A stretch of 64,000 bases of DNA from Algoriphagus sp. AK58 (GTDB taxonomy: Bacteria > Bacteroidota > Bacteroidia > Cytophagales > Cyclobacteriaceae), in assembly GCF_014324365.1 (NCBI RefSeq), contig NZ_QEIG01000008.1, positions 744,001-808,000 of the forward strand, read 5' to 3'. Every line of letters begins with the position of its first letter. Positions within the stretch are counted from its first letter, which is position 1. The notes below the pieces were generated by a model. That model was not told where the DNA came from and did no database searches. It saw nothing but the letters and a program-made list of their open reading frames with translations. A program made the position numbers and the translations under genes. Below are positions 50,888-61,600 of this stretch, piece after piece.

Positions 50888-53519
50888 GGAAAGTGGCTAT
50901 TCCAAACAAGGGAGAAGCCCTTAGAAAATCCCCATTCTCGAAGCCCGCAGCAAATTCCACCCGGAAAAAACGGAACAGATTATCCAAAGAATACCCGATC
51001 TCTGTATAATGTGGAGAGTATTCGGTTTTTAGGTAATTGATGAAAATATTTTCCCTAACCCCCGAAAACCGCAACATGGGCAATTGGGTAAACAAGAACT
51101 TTCTGAACTGATAATGCGCGATTGCAGACACATATGCTCCAGAGGTGCTGTAGCGGTAGTAGTCCATCACCCGATAATTGGAAGCTGCTCCCATATTGGA
51201 AAAAATGGTCCGGTTACCCCCAAAGTGCTTGAAATCCTGAAAATAAACCTGATCGCTGTTTAAAAATGTACCCCCAGTCACGTTGAAATCCAACTTTCCG
51301 CTGACACCAAACTTCACCGCATGCTGAATCGAGGTTTCTAATTGATCAAAATCTGCAGCAGGTCCTGAACCCACCAGGTTTGGTAATGCTTTTTGATAGG
51401 TAAATGTGACTAGTGGCGAGCGCTCGTAATTGGGTGATTTGCGCCCATTCCGAATGGTATAGGACAAGCCTGGTCGCCATTCCACCGAACCGTGAATTTT
51501 GGCAATTCGGTGATTGGAAAATGCCTCATCCCCTGCTTCCACATTTTCAGGACGGTTGGAGGTATATACTCTTTCCGGCTTATTATAAAAACTGTAGTCA
51601 GAGGTATTTTCCAAAGTCCTTCTCTCCGCATAGGTGAAATTGACCCGATAGGTCAATCCATAATTGACGCGATGAGACCAATAGGCGCGGGCAAAATCCT
51701 GCTCATAGAGTTTCATGTAATTTCTTCGAACCAAGAGCGAATAAGCAGCATTGACCTGTTCCTGAATAGGTTCCTCTGAATTGAACTGATAAATAAACCT
51801 TCCACCCTCTACTCCCCAAGTTTGCCCCGAGGTGGGCTGGGTATGAGACCACCGGAAATTGACCTTGCTGTAAAACCGCTTACTGGAGAAGCCATACCGG
51901 AGTTCCGGCTCGATATTGAAGCTCTTGCGCAGGCGATTGACTGAATCGGCAAGTTTGACTTCTTCATACTTTCGGTAGAAAAGTGCCATCCCCACCTTCC
52001 AACCTTCCACCGTATTAAACGAAAACTTGGTCCAGTTTTGCCGGAAGCCTACGGAAACCCCTTTGCCAAAACTGTAGGATGCGCCATTGAGGAAATCTAA
52101 TGGTTTGTATTTACTTCTGGCTTTCTTAGCGACCGAATCCACTTCACTTACTTTGGCAACTTCGATCGTCGCCAGACTGTCGTCTCTTCGGTAACCTTCG
52201 ATTTCTTTGAGGGTGAGGGGCACAGGCCTGATGCTGTCCCAATAGCTCAGATTTCTTTTTCGGGCCAAGGTATCCACACTGTAACTTCTTTCGGATACCA
52301 CATCCCTTTTATCTTCTTCTATCTGTTCTTTAAGTACCTCTTTTTCATATTCATTAAGGAGCTTGCGATATTCCTTTGGGGTTTTGGGCTCCTCGCTTGC
52401 CAATTGCTCCAAAGCCGATACTGACTTTGAAAACTTCGCAGCATTATCCGGCACCTCCTGGATTTTTTCATCGATAATCTGAGGCTTGTACGCTAGATCA
52501 GGATTGAGGGTGACGTCATATTCTCTGGTAGAAGCCAAATATTGAAACTCCCCAGCGAAGCCAAAAATTTTCCCTCCAAAGGTGTACGTATGGGTCAAGG
52601 GCATCCACACGTTATCTGCTACTGGGGCATATTGTTGCTTGGCTGTAATCTGAAAGCCCAACAGTGAAGTCTTCAAATCCAGGCTGTGAATTGCCCACAG
52701 GTCTTCGATAATGTATAGGTATCCCTCAAAGACCCTTTCCCCTCGTGATCTTGGAGTCACCCGGATCTTACTCACCATGACGTTTTGGTCAAAAAAGCTT
52801 CCCTCATACTTAAATTGATAGTATTGAAAGGCATACCTGGAAAGTGGGGAGACAATCTCGTTGATCTGATCCTGATAAAATGAGGTTTGAATATAAGGTG
52901 CAGGAGAAGTCCCTTGATTATCTCCGTTGGTGCGGATGGAAATCACTTTTTCCTCCACCTTGTCAGGAAGAGTAAATGTAATTCTCGATACAGATTCTGA
53001 GGTATACGCCTCATTTAGTTTAAGCCCCTCCTCTTCTAATTTTTTCTTAAGGAAAAAAGGAGCATCGGTGAGTTGACCGGTTCCTTTGAGATAGACAGTC
53101 ATAGAATACTTCTGAAGCTGAAGCCGATGGTATTTTGCTTTTGCAATAGCCTTTCTCATAATGGTGAGGGCAGGGTCTTCTGCCCCGGCACGCACCTCTA
53201 CCTGACTGAGGTTATAGATTTGGGTTTCAAGAGAAAAATCCAGGTCAACCCAATCAGAACCAATTTCCACCGTTTTTATTTGGGACTTATAACCCAAATA
53301 CTGGACTACCACATCATAAAATCCCGGCTTCAGTCTGAATTCATACAATCCGTTTTCATTGGTGGGCACGCCATCCTCGAGGTTTCGGATAAAAACAGAG
53401 GCAAAAGCCAAAGGTTCTCCCTCCTGGGAACTTACCTTGCCACGAATACCTTGCCCCACCGCCTGAAAGCCATTAGCGAAAAAAATCAGCAAGGAAACAA
53501 AATGTAACAGTCGGTTCAT
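50868..53519 (-). CDS. DUF5686 outer-membrane protein with carboxypeptidase-regulatory-like domain
   Basis: 883 residues from ATG 53519, chosen for its signal peptide (MNRLLHFVSLLIFFANGFQAVGQ); a longer frame at 53564 lacks one. A regulatory-like beta domain (about 24-105, GIRGKVSSQEGEPLAFASVFIR) is followed by the DUF5686 region: a large beta-rich part consistent with an outer-membrane barrel and a loop with many charged residues (about 380-480). Function unknown, frequent in Bacteroidota envelopes. Confidence 0.85.
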   Translation of the reverse strand: MNRLLHFVSLLIFFANGFQAVGQGIRGKVSSQEGEPLAFASVFIRNLEDGVPTNENGLYEFRLKPGFYDVVVQYLGYKSQIKTVEIGSDWVDLDFSLETQIYNLSQVEVRAGAEDPALTIMRKAIAKAKYHRLQLQKYSMTVYLKGTGQLTDAPFFLKKKLEEEGLKLNEAYTSESVSRITFTLPDKVEEKVISIRTNGDNQGTSPAPYIQTSFYQDQINEIVSPLSRYAFQYYQFKYEGSFFDQNVMVSKIRVTPRSRGERVFEGYLYIIEDLWAIHSLDLKTSLLGFQITAKQQYAPVADNVWMPLTHTYTFGGKIFGFAGEFQYLASTREYDVTLNPDLAYKPQIIDEKIQEVPDNAAKFSKSVSALEQLASEEPKTPKEYRKLLNEYEKEVLKEQIEEDKRDVVSERSYSVDTLARKRNLSYWDSIRPVPLTLKEIEGYRRDDSLATIEVAKVSEVDSVAKKARSKYKPLDFLNGASYSFGKGVSVGFRQNWTKFSFNTVEGWKVGMALFYRKYEEVKLADSVNRLRKSFNIEPELRYGFSSKRFYSKVNFRWSHTQPTSGQTWGVEGGRFIYQFNSEEPIQEQVNAAYSLLVRRNYMKLYEQDFARAYWSHRVNYGLTYRVNFTYAERRTLENTSDYSFYNKPERVYTSNRPENVEAGDEAFSNHRIAKIHGSVEWRPGLSYTIRNGRKSPNYERSPLVTFTYQKALPNLVGSGPAADFDQLETSIQHAVKFGVSGKLDFNVTGGTFLNSDQVYFQDFKHFGGNRTIFSNMGAASNYRVMDYYRYSTSGAYVSAIAHYQFRKFLFTQLPMLRFSGVRENIFINYLKTEYSPHYTEIGYSLDNLFRFFRVEFAAGFENGDFLRASPLFGIATFLNVNFD

Positions 53520-54022
53520 AAAAGAAAGAAATTGTTTACTTAAAGATGCGGAAAGTAACGACAAGGTTGCCTCTCTTGTTTTTAAAAAATGTTACCATCA
53601 AGAATATATAAGATATAGTAATACATATAATAAATTAAGACAAGACCTTGAACACCCAAAGGATTCAGCTTTTGGCTTTTTAGAGAAAAATCCTAAAGAC
53701 AGAAGACTTTTTTAATTTTTTCATAGATGTCGAAAATGACTCAAAATCCCACTTATTTTTTTCCTCTTAATTTTCATATAATTAATAAAAATTGATTTTT
53801 TTAAGTATCAGCAAATGGAAAACGTTTTCCATTGAATTATTGATTGCATTTGGTTAGTTTACTTAGATTTTTATTAAAATATACATTATTCTGTTGGAAA
53901 TAGAAATTTTCAAGGGGAAGAGAGGCAATTGTTAAGATTTGCAAAATCAAATTCCTTGAGTCACATTAGACTTGAAATTAAGTACTCATACCTATTTCGC
54001 TTTTTTAAAAACAACAAACCCT
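53520..54022. other. 503-bp regulatory region of the susCD operon
   Basis: AT-rich. Contains the perfect 20-bp palindrome at 53814-53833 and candidate promoter sequence near 53845-53880 (TTTGG then TAGATTTT). The susC start is at 54023. Also the start region of the divergent DUF5686 gene. No ORF of note. Confidence 0.6.
53814..53833. promoter_or_regulatory. Perfect 20-bp palindrome, LacI-type operator candidate, upstream of susC
   Basis: AATGGAAAACGTTTTCCATT is its own reverse complement, with the central CG typical of LacI/GalR-family operators. It lies 190 bp before the susC ATG. No lacI-family gene is in the window. Confidence 0.65.
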
Positions 54023-57016
54023 ATGAGAAATTATTTACCAAAGCTCAAGTCATTGATGCTTGCAATGGCGCTCTTTATGGGCGCAATCATTGGCGTCAAT
54101 GCCCAAAGTCGTACGATCACAGGAACTGTCCTGGATGCGTCGCTTGGAGACCCTGTTCCGGGTGCAACGGTACTTGTAAAAGGTACTACCCGAGGTGCTG
54201 CCACTGATTTGGACGGTAAGTTTACCCTTCAACTTCAGCCTGGAGATCAAGTGCTCGTGGTTTCATTTGTGGGATATATCACCCAAGAAATTGAAATCGG
54301 AAACCAATCTACCTTCACTATCAATCTCCAAGAGGATATTAAAAGCCTCCAGGAAGCAGTAGTAATCGGTTATGGATCTCAGGACAAAAAGGAAATCACC
54401 TCTGCGGTAGTCGGCGTAAAGCCTGAAGATTTCAACCGAGGAAACGTGGTTAACCCCGCCCAGTTGCTTCAAGGTAAGGTAGCGGGTCTTTCGATCACCA
54501 GACCGGGAGGTAACCCAAACAATGGCTTTAATATCCGCTTGAGAGGTCTTTCTACCTTCGGTGCCAACTCCCAGCCTCTGATCGTATTGGATGGTGTAAT
54601 CGGTGCTTCTTTGGAAAACGTTGACCCCAACGATATCCAGTCTATTGACGTATTGAAGGACGGTTCTGCGGCCGCGATCTACGGTGCTAGAGGTTCTTCA
54701 GGTGTAATTTTGATTACTACTACCAAACAAGGTAAAAAAGAAGGCGTTACCAATGTGACCATCAACTCTTTTGGAACCTTAGATCAGGCAACCAATTTGA
54801 TTCCCGTACTTTCCCCTGAGGAATTTGTGGCAAGAGGCGGTACTGACTTCGGAAGCAGAACAGACTGGAGAGAAGAATTGATCAGCGATGCACTTTCATT
54901 CACGACCAACGCTAGTGTTTCCGGCAGCTTCAACAACACTTCTTACATGGCTTCGGTCAATTATCGAGATAACAACGGTATCGTAAACGGAGTAGGAAAT
55001 GAACGACTAAACACCCGCTTGAACTTGTCTCAGGGAGCATTGAACAACAAATTGAGATTCAATATCAACTTGTCATTTACCAATGTAGATTCTGAGTCTA
55101 TTAATGACGCTGCTTTCCGTTACGCAACTATCTATAACCCTACAGCTCCAATCTTTGAGAACACTGAAGTTGCAAATCAAAGATTCGGCGGCTATTTCCA
55201 AAGAGACTTGTTTGACTTTTTCAACCCAGTCGCATTGGCAAGACAGCAAAAATTTGTGGGTGAAACGAAAACTGCACTTGTTTCCTACAGAGCAGAGTAT
55301 GACATCCTTCCAAACCTGACTTTCTCCGCTCAATATTCTCAGGACCGTAGAAATACACTTTCAGGCGCTTTCTGGTCACTTCAGGATTACCAGGTTGGTT
55401 TCGGAGCTCAGGGTTCTGCTGAACGAACCACTTTCGACAGATCTCAAAGAATTTTCGAATCTACTTTGCGATATGAAACAGATCTTTCTGACAAATTGAA
55501 TTTAACCCTCTTGGGTGGTATTGGTACTCAGTTTACTACTACTCAAGGATTCAATGCACGTGTAAGACAATTTCTTTTTGATTCAGGCTGGAACAACTTG
55601 GGCGCAGGCGCTATCCGATTGGGTAACAACACCGATTTGTTTTCTTATGCAAACCAAGATCAGTTGAACTCTGCCTTCGGTAGAGCTAATTTCAACTGGG
55701 ACAATACCTTCTTCTTGTCGGCTTCTGTAAGAGCGGAAACCTATTCCGGCTTCGGTGAAAACAATCAAACAGGTTATTTCCCTGCCGTATCTTTTGGTTC
55801 GGACTTCACCCAGATTTTTGACATGGGTATTTTCAATCAGTTCAAGCCAAGAGTATCTTACGGTGTGACCGGTAACTTGCCTCCATCTCCAACCTTGGCT
55901 TTGGGTGTGTATGGTAACGGAAACCGCATTGACTTGGATGGTGATCCATTGACTCAGAATGACATTTTCGTGGGTATCGTACAGAACTCCAACCCTAACA
56001 AAGACCTCAAATGGGAAACCAAGAAAGAGTTTAACGTGGGTCTCGACTTTGGTATTTGGGATGGTAAAGTAACCGGTAGCATCGACTACTACACCAGAAA
56101 TATTTCTGACCTCTTGTTCAACGTACCGGTAGCAACAGGTGCTCCTAACCCATTTGATCCGGGGCGCTTCAACACTGCGTCCTCAACTTGGGTAAACCTC
56201 GCTGATTTGAGAGCTGCAGGTTTTGAATTCGTAACCACCGTAAATCAGATCGGTAAAGGAACCTTGAAGTGGACTCCAACTTTCAACTTTACTATCTATG
56301 ACAAGACTAGAATTGAGAGCTTGTCAGCAGGTGAACTTGGCTTTGAGGAATTGAGATTTGCTACCCCTGGTTCTCCGGGACAAAACAACAACCCAATCAT
56401 CTACAACCGAGTTGGACAGACATTGGGTGACTTCTATGGTCCAAGATTGTTAGGTTACACCGAAGGCGGTCAGTACATCCTTTCTACCACTGACCCTAAC
56501 GAATTTGAAAGATTGGGTAATGGTCTTCCAAAAGGTGAATTTGGATTTGCAAACAGCTTGACTTATGGACAGTGGTCTATGAACATCTTCCTGAGAGGTG
56601 CATGGGGACATGATCTTTACAACTCTTACAGAGGCTTCTATGAAAATGCCGACGCACCTTCCAATACTTGGAATTCTGTAATCACAGATAAGACTCCTAG
56701 CAATCCATTGGTAACCTCAACTCCAACTTTCAACAGTTCTTACATTGAGGATGCTTCTTTCATCCGATTGGACAACATGGAAGTGGGATACAACGTAAAA
56801 ACAAAGTCTCCAAACCTTTCTTCTTTGAGAGTGTATTTGGCAGCACAAAACCTGTTTACACTTACCAACTATACAGGTATCGATCCTGAAGTGAGAATCA
56901 ATGACTCTGAAAACACAAATGCTTTCACCACGTCACTTTCTCCAGGTATCGAGCGTAGAAATACGTACTTCCAGACTCGTTCATTCACTCTGGGTGTAAC
57001 TGTAAACTTTAAATAA
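54023..57016 (+). CDS. SusC/RagA-type TonB-linked outer membrane transporter
   Basis: 997 residues from ATG 54023 (MRNYLPKLKS..., signal peptide to VNAQ at about 28); a longer frame begins at 53972. Carboxypeptidase-regulatory-like domain (30-110), SusC-type TonB motif region, plug (AVVIGYGSQDKKEIT, VNPAQLLQGKVAGLSI, SGVILITTTKQGKK), then a 22-strand barrel. It pairs with the SusD gene 20 bp downstream to import oligosaccharides, peptides or other nutrients. Codon use is rich in GGT and AAC compared with neighbours, suggesting high expression. Confidence 0.95.
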   Translation: MRNYLPKLKSLMLAMALFMGAIIGVNAQSRTITGTVLDASLGDPVPGATVLVKGTTRGAATDLDGKFTLQLQPGDQVLVVSFVGYITQEIEIGNQSTFTINLQEDIKSLQEAVVIGYGSQDKKEITSAVVGVKPEDFNRGNVVNPAQLLQGKVAGLSITRPGGNPNNGFNIRLRGLSTFGANSQPLIVLDGVIGASLENVDPNDIQSIDVLKDGSAAAIYGARGSSGVILITTTKQGKKEGVTNVTINSFGTLDQATNLIPVLSPEEFVARGGTDFGSRTDWREELISDALSFTTNASVSGSFNNTSYMASVNYRDNNGIVNGVGNERLNTRLNLSQGALNNKLRFNINLSFTNVDSESINDAAFRYATIYNPTAPIFENTEVANQRFGGYFQRDLFDFFNPVALARQQKFVGETKTALVSYRAEYDILPNLTFSAQYSQDRRNTLSGAFWSLQDYQVGFGAQGSAERTTFDRSQRIFESTLRYETDLSDKLNLTLLGGIGTQFTTTQGFNARVRQFLFDSGWNNLGAGAIRLGNNTDLFSYANQDQLNSAFGRANFNWDNTFFLSASVRAETYSGFGENNQTGYFPAVSFGSDFTQIFDMGIFNQFKPRVSYGVTGNLPPSPTLALGVYGNGNRIDLDGDPLTQNDIFVGIVQNSNPNKDLKWETKKEFNVGLDFGIWDGKVTGSIDYYTRNISDLLFNVPVATGAPNPFDPGRFNTASSTWVNLADLRAAGFEFVTTVNQIGKGTLKWTPTFNFTIYDKTRIESLSAGELGFEELRFATPGSPGQNNNPIIYNRVGQTLGDFYGPRLLGYTEGGQYILSTTDPNEFERLGNGLPKGEFGFANSLTYGQWSMNIFLRGAWGHDLYNSYRGFYENADAPSNTWNSVITDKTPSNPLVTSTPTFNSSYIEDASFIRLDNMEVGYNVKTKSPNLSSLRVYLAAQNLFTLTNYTGIDPEVRINDSENTNAFTTSLSPGIERRNTYFQTRSFTLGVTVNFK

Positions 57017-57035
57017 CCAATCAAATTCTACAGAT

Positions 57036-58526
57036 ATGTTTAAATCTTTTCGTAAAATCGGTTTGATGCTACCTTTGGTATTTGCCATGGGAGCATGTCA
57101 AGAGCTGGAGCAGGAGGTGTTGGATGGAGTTACGGCCGAGGATATTGCAAATAGCAAAAATCCGAATTTGATTAATGTCCTTAAAGCATCTGCTTACTCC
57201 CGAATCGTAGGTTCATGGGGTGGCCACAATAGTATTTGGTCTATCCACGAAGTGTCCTCTGATGAGATGGCAATTCCTCAAAAAGGTGCTGACTGGGAAG
57301 ACGGTGGGATGTGGCTAAGAATGCACAGACACACTTGGCAACCATCTGACGAAGCTTTCAATAACTCTTGGAACTACTGCTTCTCTGCCATCGGTGAAAT
57401 CAACAACTTGTTGATCCAATATCCGGATGTTGCGGCTTTGAATGCTGAATTGAAGGTATTGAGAGCCTTGATTTATCTTTGGTTGATCGACTCTTTCGGT
57501 AATGTTCCCATCATCGAAGAAACCTCTACTGGAGGTAACCCAACCAACAATTCGAGAGCTGAGGTATTTGCATTCATCGAGAAGTCTATAAAAGACAATG
57601 CGGACCTTCTTCCTAAGGAAGACACTAAAACTACATTGAACTATTACAGCGCTCACGCTATTCTTGCCAAGCTTTACCTCAATGCTCAGGTGTACATTGG
57701 CACACCAAAGTGGGCTGAAGCAGAAGCAGCGGCGGATGTGATTATCAACAGCGGTAAATATTCTTTGACAAACAACTTCTTCGCAAACTTTGCTGAAAGA
57801 AATAACGGCTCTACCGAGAATATCCTTACCCTGCCATATGATCAGAACAATGCGCAAGGTTTCAACTTGCCTCAAATGACGCTTCACTACTCCAGCCAGG
57901 CAACTTATAACCTGCAGGAGCAGCCTTGGAATGGTTATGCTTCCCTGGAAGAGTTCTACAACAAGTTTTCTGATGCAGACGTAAGAAAGAATTCTTTCTT
58001 GGTAGGACCTCAGTTTGCAGCAGACGGTAGAAGACTTAATGATATCTCAGCTGAACCAAACGATCCAGACGGACAGCCTTTGACTTTCACACCAAACATC
58101 AACATGTTGGCTCCAAATGCCTTCAGACAGGCCGGTGTAAGAGTGGGTAAATTTGAATTTGCAAACGGTGCAGGTTCCAGCTTGAACAATGATTATCCCT
58201 TGTTCAGACTTGGTGAGATTATCCTTACCAAAGCAGAAGCTGCTTTCCGTCAGGGAAAAACTGCTGTTGCTTTGACTGCTTTCAATCAGATCAGAAGAAG
58301 AGCAGGTGTTCCTGAATTGACAACTTTGACATTGGATAATCTATACGATGAAAGAGGTTTTGAAATGTTTGCCGAAGCAAGCCGAAGAACTGACGCCATC
58401 CGTTTTGGAAAGTGGAATCTTCCTTGGTGGGAAAAGCAGGCTTCTCAGCCTTTCAGAGCCTTGTTCCCTATCCCTCAGCAAGCGATCAACGCCAATCCTA
58501 ACTTGAGACAAAATCCAGGTTATTAA
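57036..58526 (+). CDS. SusD/RagB-type nutrient-binding lipoprotein
   Basis: 496 residues, lipobox MGAC (Cys21). SusD fold: helical N-terminal part with AELKVLRALIYLWLIDSFGNVPII, TPR-like helices and the C-terminal RRAGVPELTTLTLDNLYDERGFEMFAEASRRTDAIRFGKW, a SusD_RagB hallmark. Forms the lid of the SusC complex on the cell surface. The ligand is not predictable. Followed by a terminator. Confidence 0.95.
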   Translation: MFKSFRKIGLMLPLVFAMGACQELEQEVLDGVTAEDIANSKNPNLINVLKASAYSRIVGSWGGHNSIWSIHEVSSDEMAIPQKGADWEDGGMWLRMHRHTWQPSDEAFNNSWNYCFSAIGEINNLLIQYPDVAALNAELKVLRALIYLWLIDSFGNVPIIEETSTGGNPTNNSRAEVFAFIEKSIKDNADLLPKEDTKTTLNYYSAHAILAKLYLNAQVYIGTPKWAEAEAAADVIINSGKYSLTNNFFANFAERNNGSTENILTLPYDQNNAQGFNLPQMTLHYSSQATYNLQEQPWNGYASLEEFYNKFSDADVRKNSFLVGPQFAADGRRLNDISAEPNDPDGQPLTFTPNINMLAPNAFRQAGVRVGKFEFANGAGSSLNNDYPLFRLGEIILTKAEAAFRQGKTAVALTAFNQIRRRAGVPELTTLTLDNLYDERGFEMFAEASRRTDAIRFGKWNLPWWEKQASQPFRALFPIPQQAINANPNLRQNPGY

Positions 58527-58548
58527 TCTGCTTTGATTCATTCAGTAA

Positions 58549-58581
58549 AAGGAAGTGTGCCTTGGTACACTTCCTTTTTTT
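58549..58581 (+). terminator. Terminator after susD
   Basis: GGAAGTGT (58551-58558) / ACACTTCC (58567-58574), with A-T extension and then T7. Confidence 0.85.
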
Positions 58582-58620
58582 CTGAAAGGTCCACTATAGA
58601 GTTGACGTTAAACTGTGTCA

Positions 58621-58655
58621 AACCTGTCAGGTCTTGAAGACCTGACAGGTTTTTT
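58621..58655 (+). repeat. Palindromic element, 14-bp stem, adjacent to the CRTAC1 start
   Basis: AACCTGTCAGGTCT / AGACCTGACAGGTT around TG/GA with a T6 tail; lies 12 bp before the GTG start at 58667. This AACCTGTCAGG palindrome type is, to my knowledge, a frequent intergenic repeat in Bacteroidota. It could also act as a second terminator or as a translational hairpin. Confidence 0.6.
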
Positions 58656-58666
58656 CTACATCACCA

Positions 58667-61600
58667 GTGAAAATCAGTAACCTATTCCTCCTCGGCTTTT
58701 TAATTCTTTTTTCCTGTGGTAAAAAGGAACAGGAAACCTCTACGCTTTTTACACTTCTTGACGAAAGCCGCACGGGAATCGGATTCAGAAACGATCTTTC
58801 CTATACTGAAAAAATAAATCCCTACACCTTCCGCAACTTTTACAACGGTGCAGGAGTGGCCATCGGAGACATTAATCAAGATGGATTACCCGACCTTTTT
58901 TTCGCAGGCAATCAAACCTCAAATAAACTCTATCTCAACGAAGGCAACCTCAAATTCAAAGACATTACCGATCAGGCTGGACTCAATTCAGCCGGCTACT
59001 GGTCAACAGGTGTAAGCATGGCAGATATCAACGGTGACGGACTGTTGGACATCTATGTCTGCAAATCAGGTCCCTTGGAAGGTGAGCACAGACACAATGA
59101 ACTTTTCATCAACAACGGTGACCTGACCTTTTCCGAAAAGTCCAAAGAATATGGAATTGCCGAAGAAGGTCTCAGCCAACATGCCGTATTTTTTGATTAT
59201 GACAAAGACGGAGATCTGGACATGTATCTTCTGAGTAACTCAGGCCGGTCGGTCGGCTTGTATGATCTTCGTGAAGGACAACGGGAAATCCGCGATCCGG
59301 AAGGAGGAAATAAGCTCTTTAGAAATGATGGTGCCCGCTTCACGGATGTATCCGAAGAGGCGGGAATTTATGGCAGCGCCATAGGCTATGGACTAGGTGT
59401 CACGGTTGCGGATGTGAACCAGGACTCTTGGCCTGATTTGTATGTGTCCAATGACTTTTTCGAGAGGGATTACCTGTATCTAAATAAAAAGGACGGGACT
59501 TTTTCAGAAGTTCTGACTCAGGCCATGCCCGAAATCAGCATGGGTTCCATGGGAGCAGACATCGCCGACCTAGATAATGACCTTCTCCCGGATGTGATGG
59601 TAACGGAAATGCTTCCCAAGGATCTCTCCAGAGTCAAAACCAAAACCCCATTTGAAGAATGGGATAAATTTCAAGCCAACCAAAAGGCTGGTTACCATCG
59701 TCAGTTTACACGGAATACGCTTCAGAGAAATTTAGGCCTTAATCCTCTAGATAGCCTTCCTGTCTTTGTCGAGATCTCCCGATTTGCCGGAATAGAAGCT
59801 ACCGACTGGAGTTGGGGAGCTTTGATTTTTGATGCAGATCTGGATGGGAAAAAGGATATTTTCATCGCTAACGGAATCGTCAAGGACCTAACTGACTTCG
59901 ACTTTGTAGACTTTTATGCAAACAATCAGGAGAAAGTCGCAGGCTATCGGAAAGACTCAATACTTGTAACCAAAATGATCGATGAGTTTCCGTCCGTGCC
60001 TCAGATGAACTACTTTTTCAAAAACAGGGGAGAAATGTCCTTCGACAATATAGCAGAAACCGAGGGTTTGTCTCAACTCACGTTCAGTACCGGTGCTGCC
60101 TATGCAGACTTAGACAACGATGGTGACCTTGACTTGGTGGTCAACAATCTGAATGACCGAGCTTTTGTCTATCAAAACAATACCATTTCACCCAGTCAAG
60201 GAACTTTTCTAAAGATGGATCTGGGCAGCGCATTTGGCACCAAAGTGGAAGTTTTTGCAGGCGATCTAAAACAACAGCAGGAGTACCAGCCCGTAAAAGG
60301 ATACATGTCATCCGTCGATCCAAGACTGCATTTTGGATTGGGAGGAAAGAATAAAGTAGACTCCGTTTTGATACATTGGAATTCAGGAAAAATAACGAAG
60401 CTTCAAAACTTAGCCTCCAATCAAATATTACAGGCCAAGGAATCCGATGGATCTGCGGTGCAGTACTTGACCAAAAAGACGGAACAGATTTTTACTTCAG
60501 AGCCAACAGAAAGAATTTCATTCCATCATATAGAAAGTGATTTTGTGGATTTTGACCGGGACAGGCTTCGCTTCTGGTCCATCAGCAATGAAGGTCCAAG
60601 GGCTGCTCAAGCGGATGTGAATGGAGATGGACGAATGGATTTGTTTATTCCGGCTGCAAAAGGAAAAACTTCTGCTTTACTTCTTCAACCTTCAGATGGA
60701 AAATGGGAGCAAAGTCAGCGCCCTCTCTTTGAAAAAGACAGTCTGGCAGAGGACGTGGTTGCACACTTTTTTGATGCCAATGGCGATGGTATGGCAGACT
60801 TGCTGGTAGGAAGTGGAGGAATAGAATTTTCAGATTACTCTCCATTTTACATGGACAGATTATACCTGAATGACGGTAAAGGTAAGTTTTCACACACGGC
60901 TCAACAGTTCGCTCCAACACCTACCTCTTTTATCCTCAGTCATGATCTCGATCAGGACGGAGATCTAGATCTGATTATCGGACAGCGTGTACAGCCTTTC
61001 GCTTATGGCGTTCCAGTGGGAGTTCAGTTTTGGGAAAATGACGGCAAAGCGAATTTCACCCAAATCACCTCCCGTTGGGAGGAGCTGTTTTCCCATTTGG
61101 GGATGCTGACTGACGGAGCATTGGCAGATTTGAACGGGGATGGAAATATAGAGCTAATCCTTGTCGGAGAATGGATGCCCGTAACGGTCTTTACCTTTTC
61201 AAAAGGATCTTGGACCAATTCAACCTCAGAATTTGGCTTGGAAAATACCCGCGGTTTTTGGAAGAGGATCTTGGTCAAAGACCTTAATGGAGATGGACTG
61301 CTTGATATTTTGGCAGGCAATCAAGGGCTTAACTCCCGATTGAGGACTTCCCCCAATCAGCCTTTGAAAATGGTGGTGAATGACTTTGACCAAAATGGAG
61401 CCATCGAACAGATCCTGTTCCAGACTGTGCAAAACAGAAGTATTCCATGGGTCCTTAAAAACCCGCTTCTTCGTCAAATACCTATCCTCAAAAAACAACT
61501 GCTCACCTATGATTCCTACAAGGATAAATCCTTGGAAGAACTCTTTCCTCAGTCAGTATGGGCAAATTCCCTATTTTTGCAGGCGGATGTTTTGGAGACC

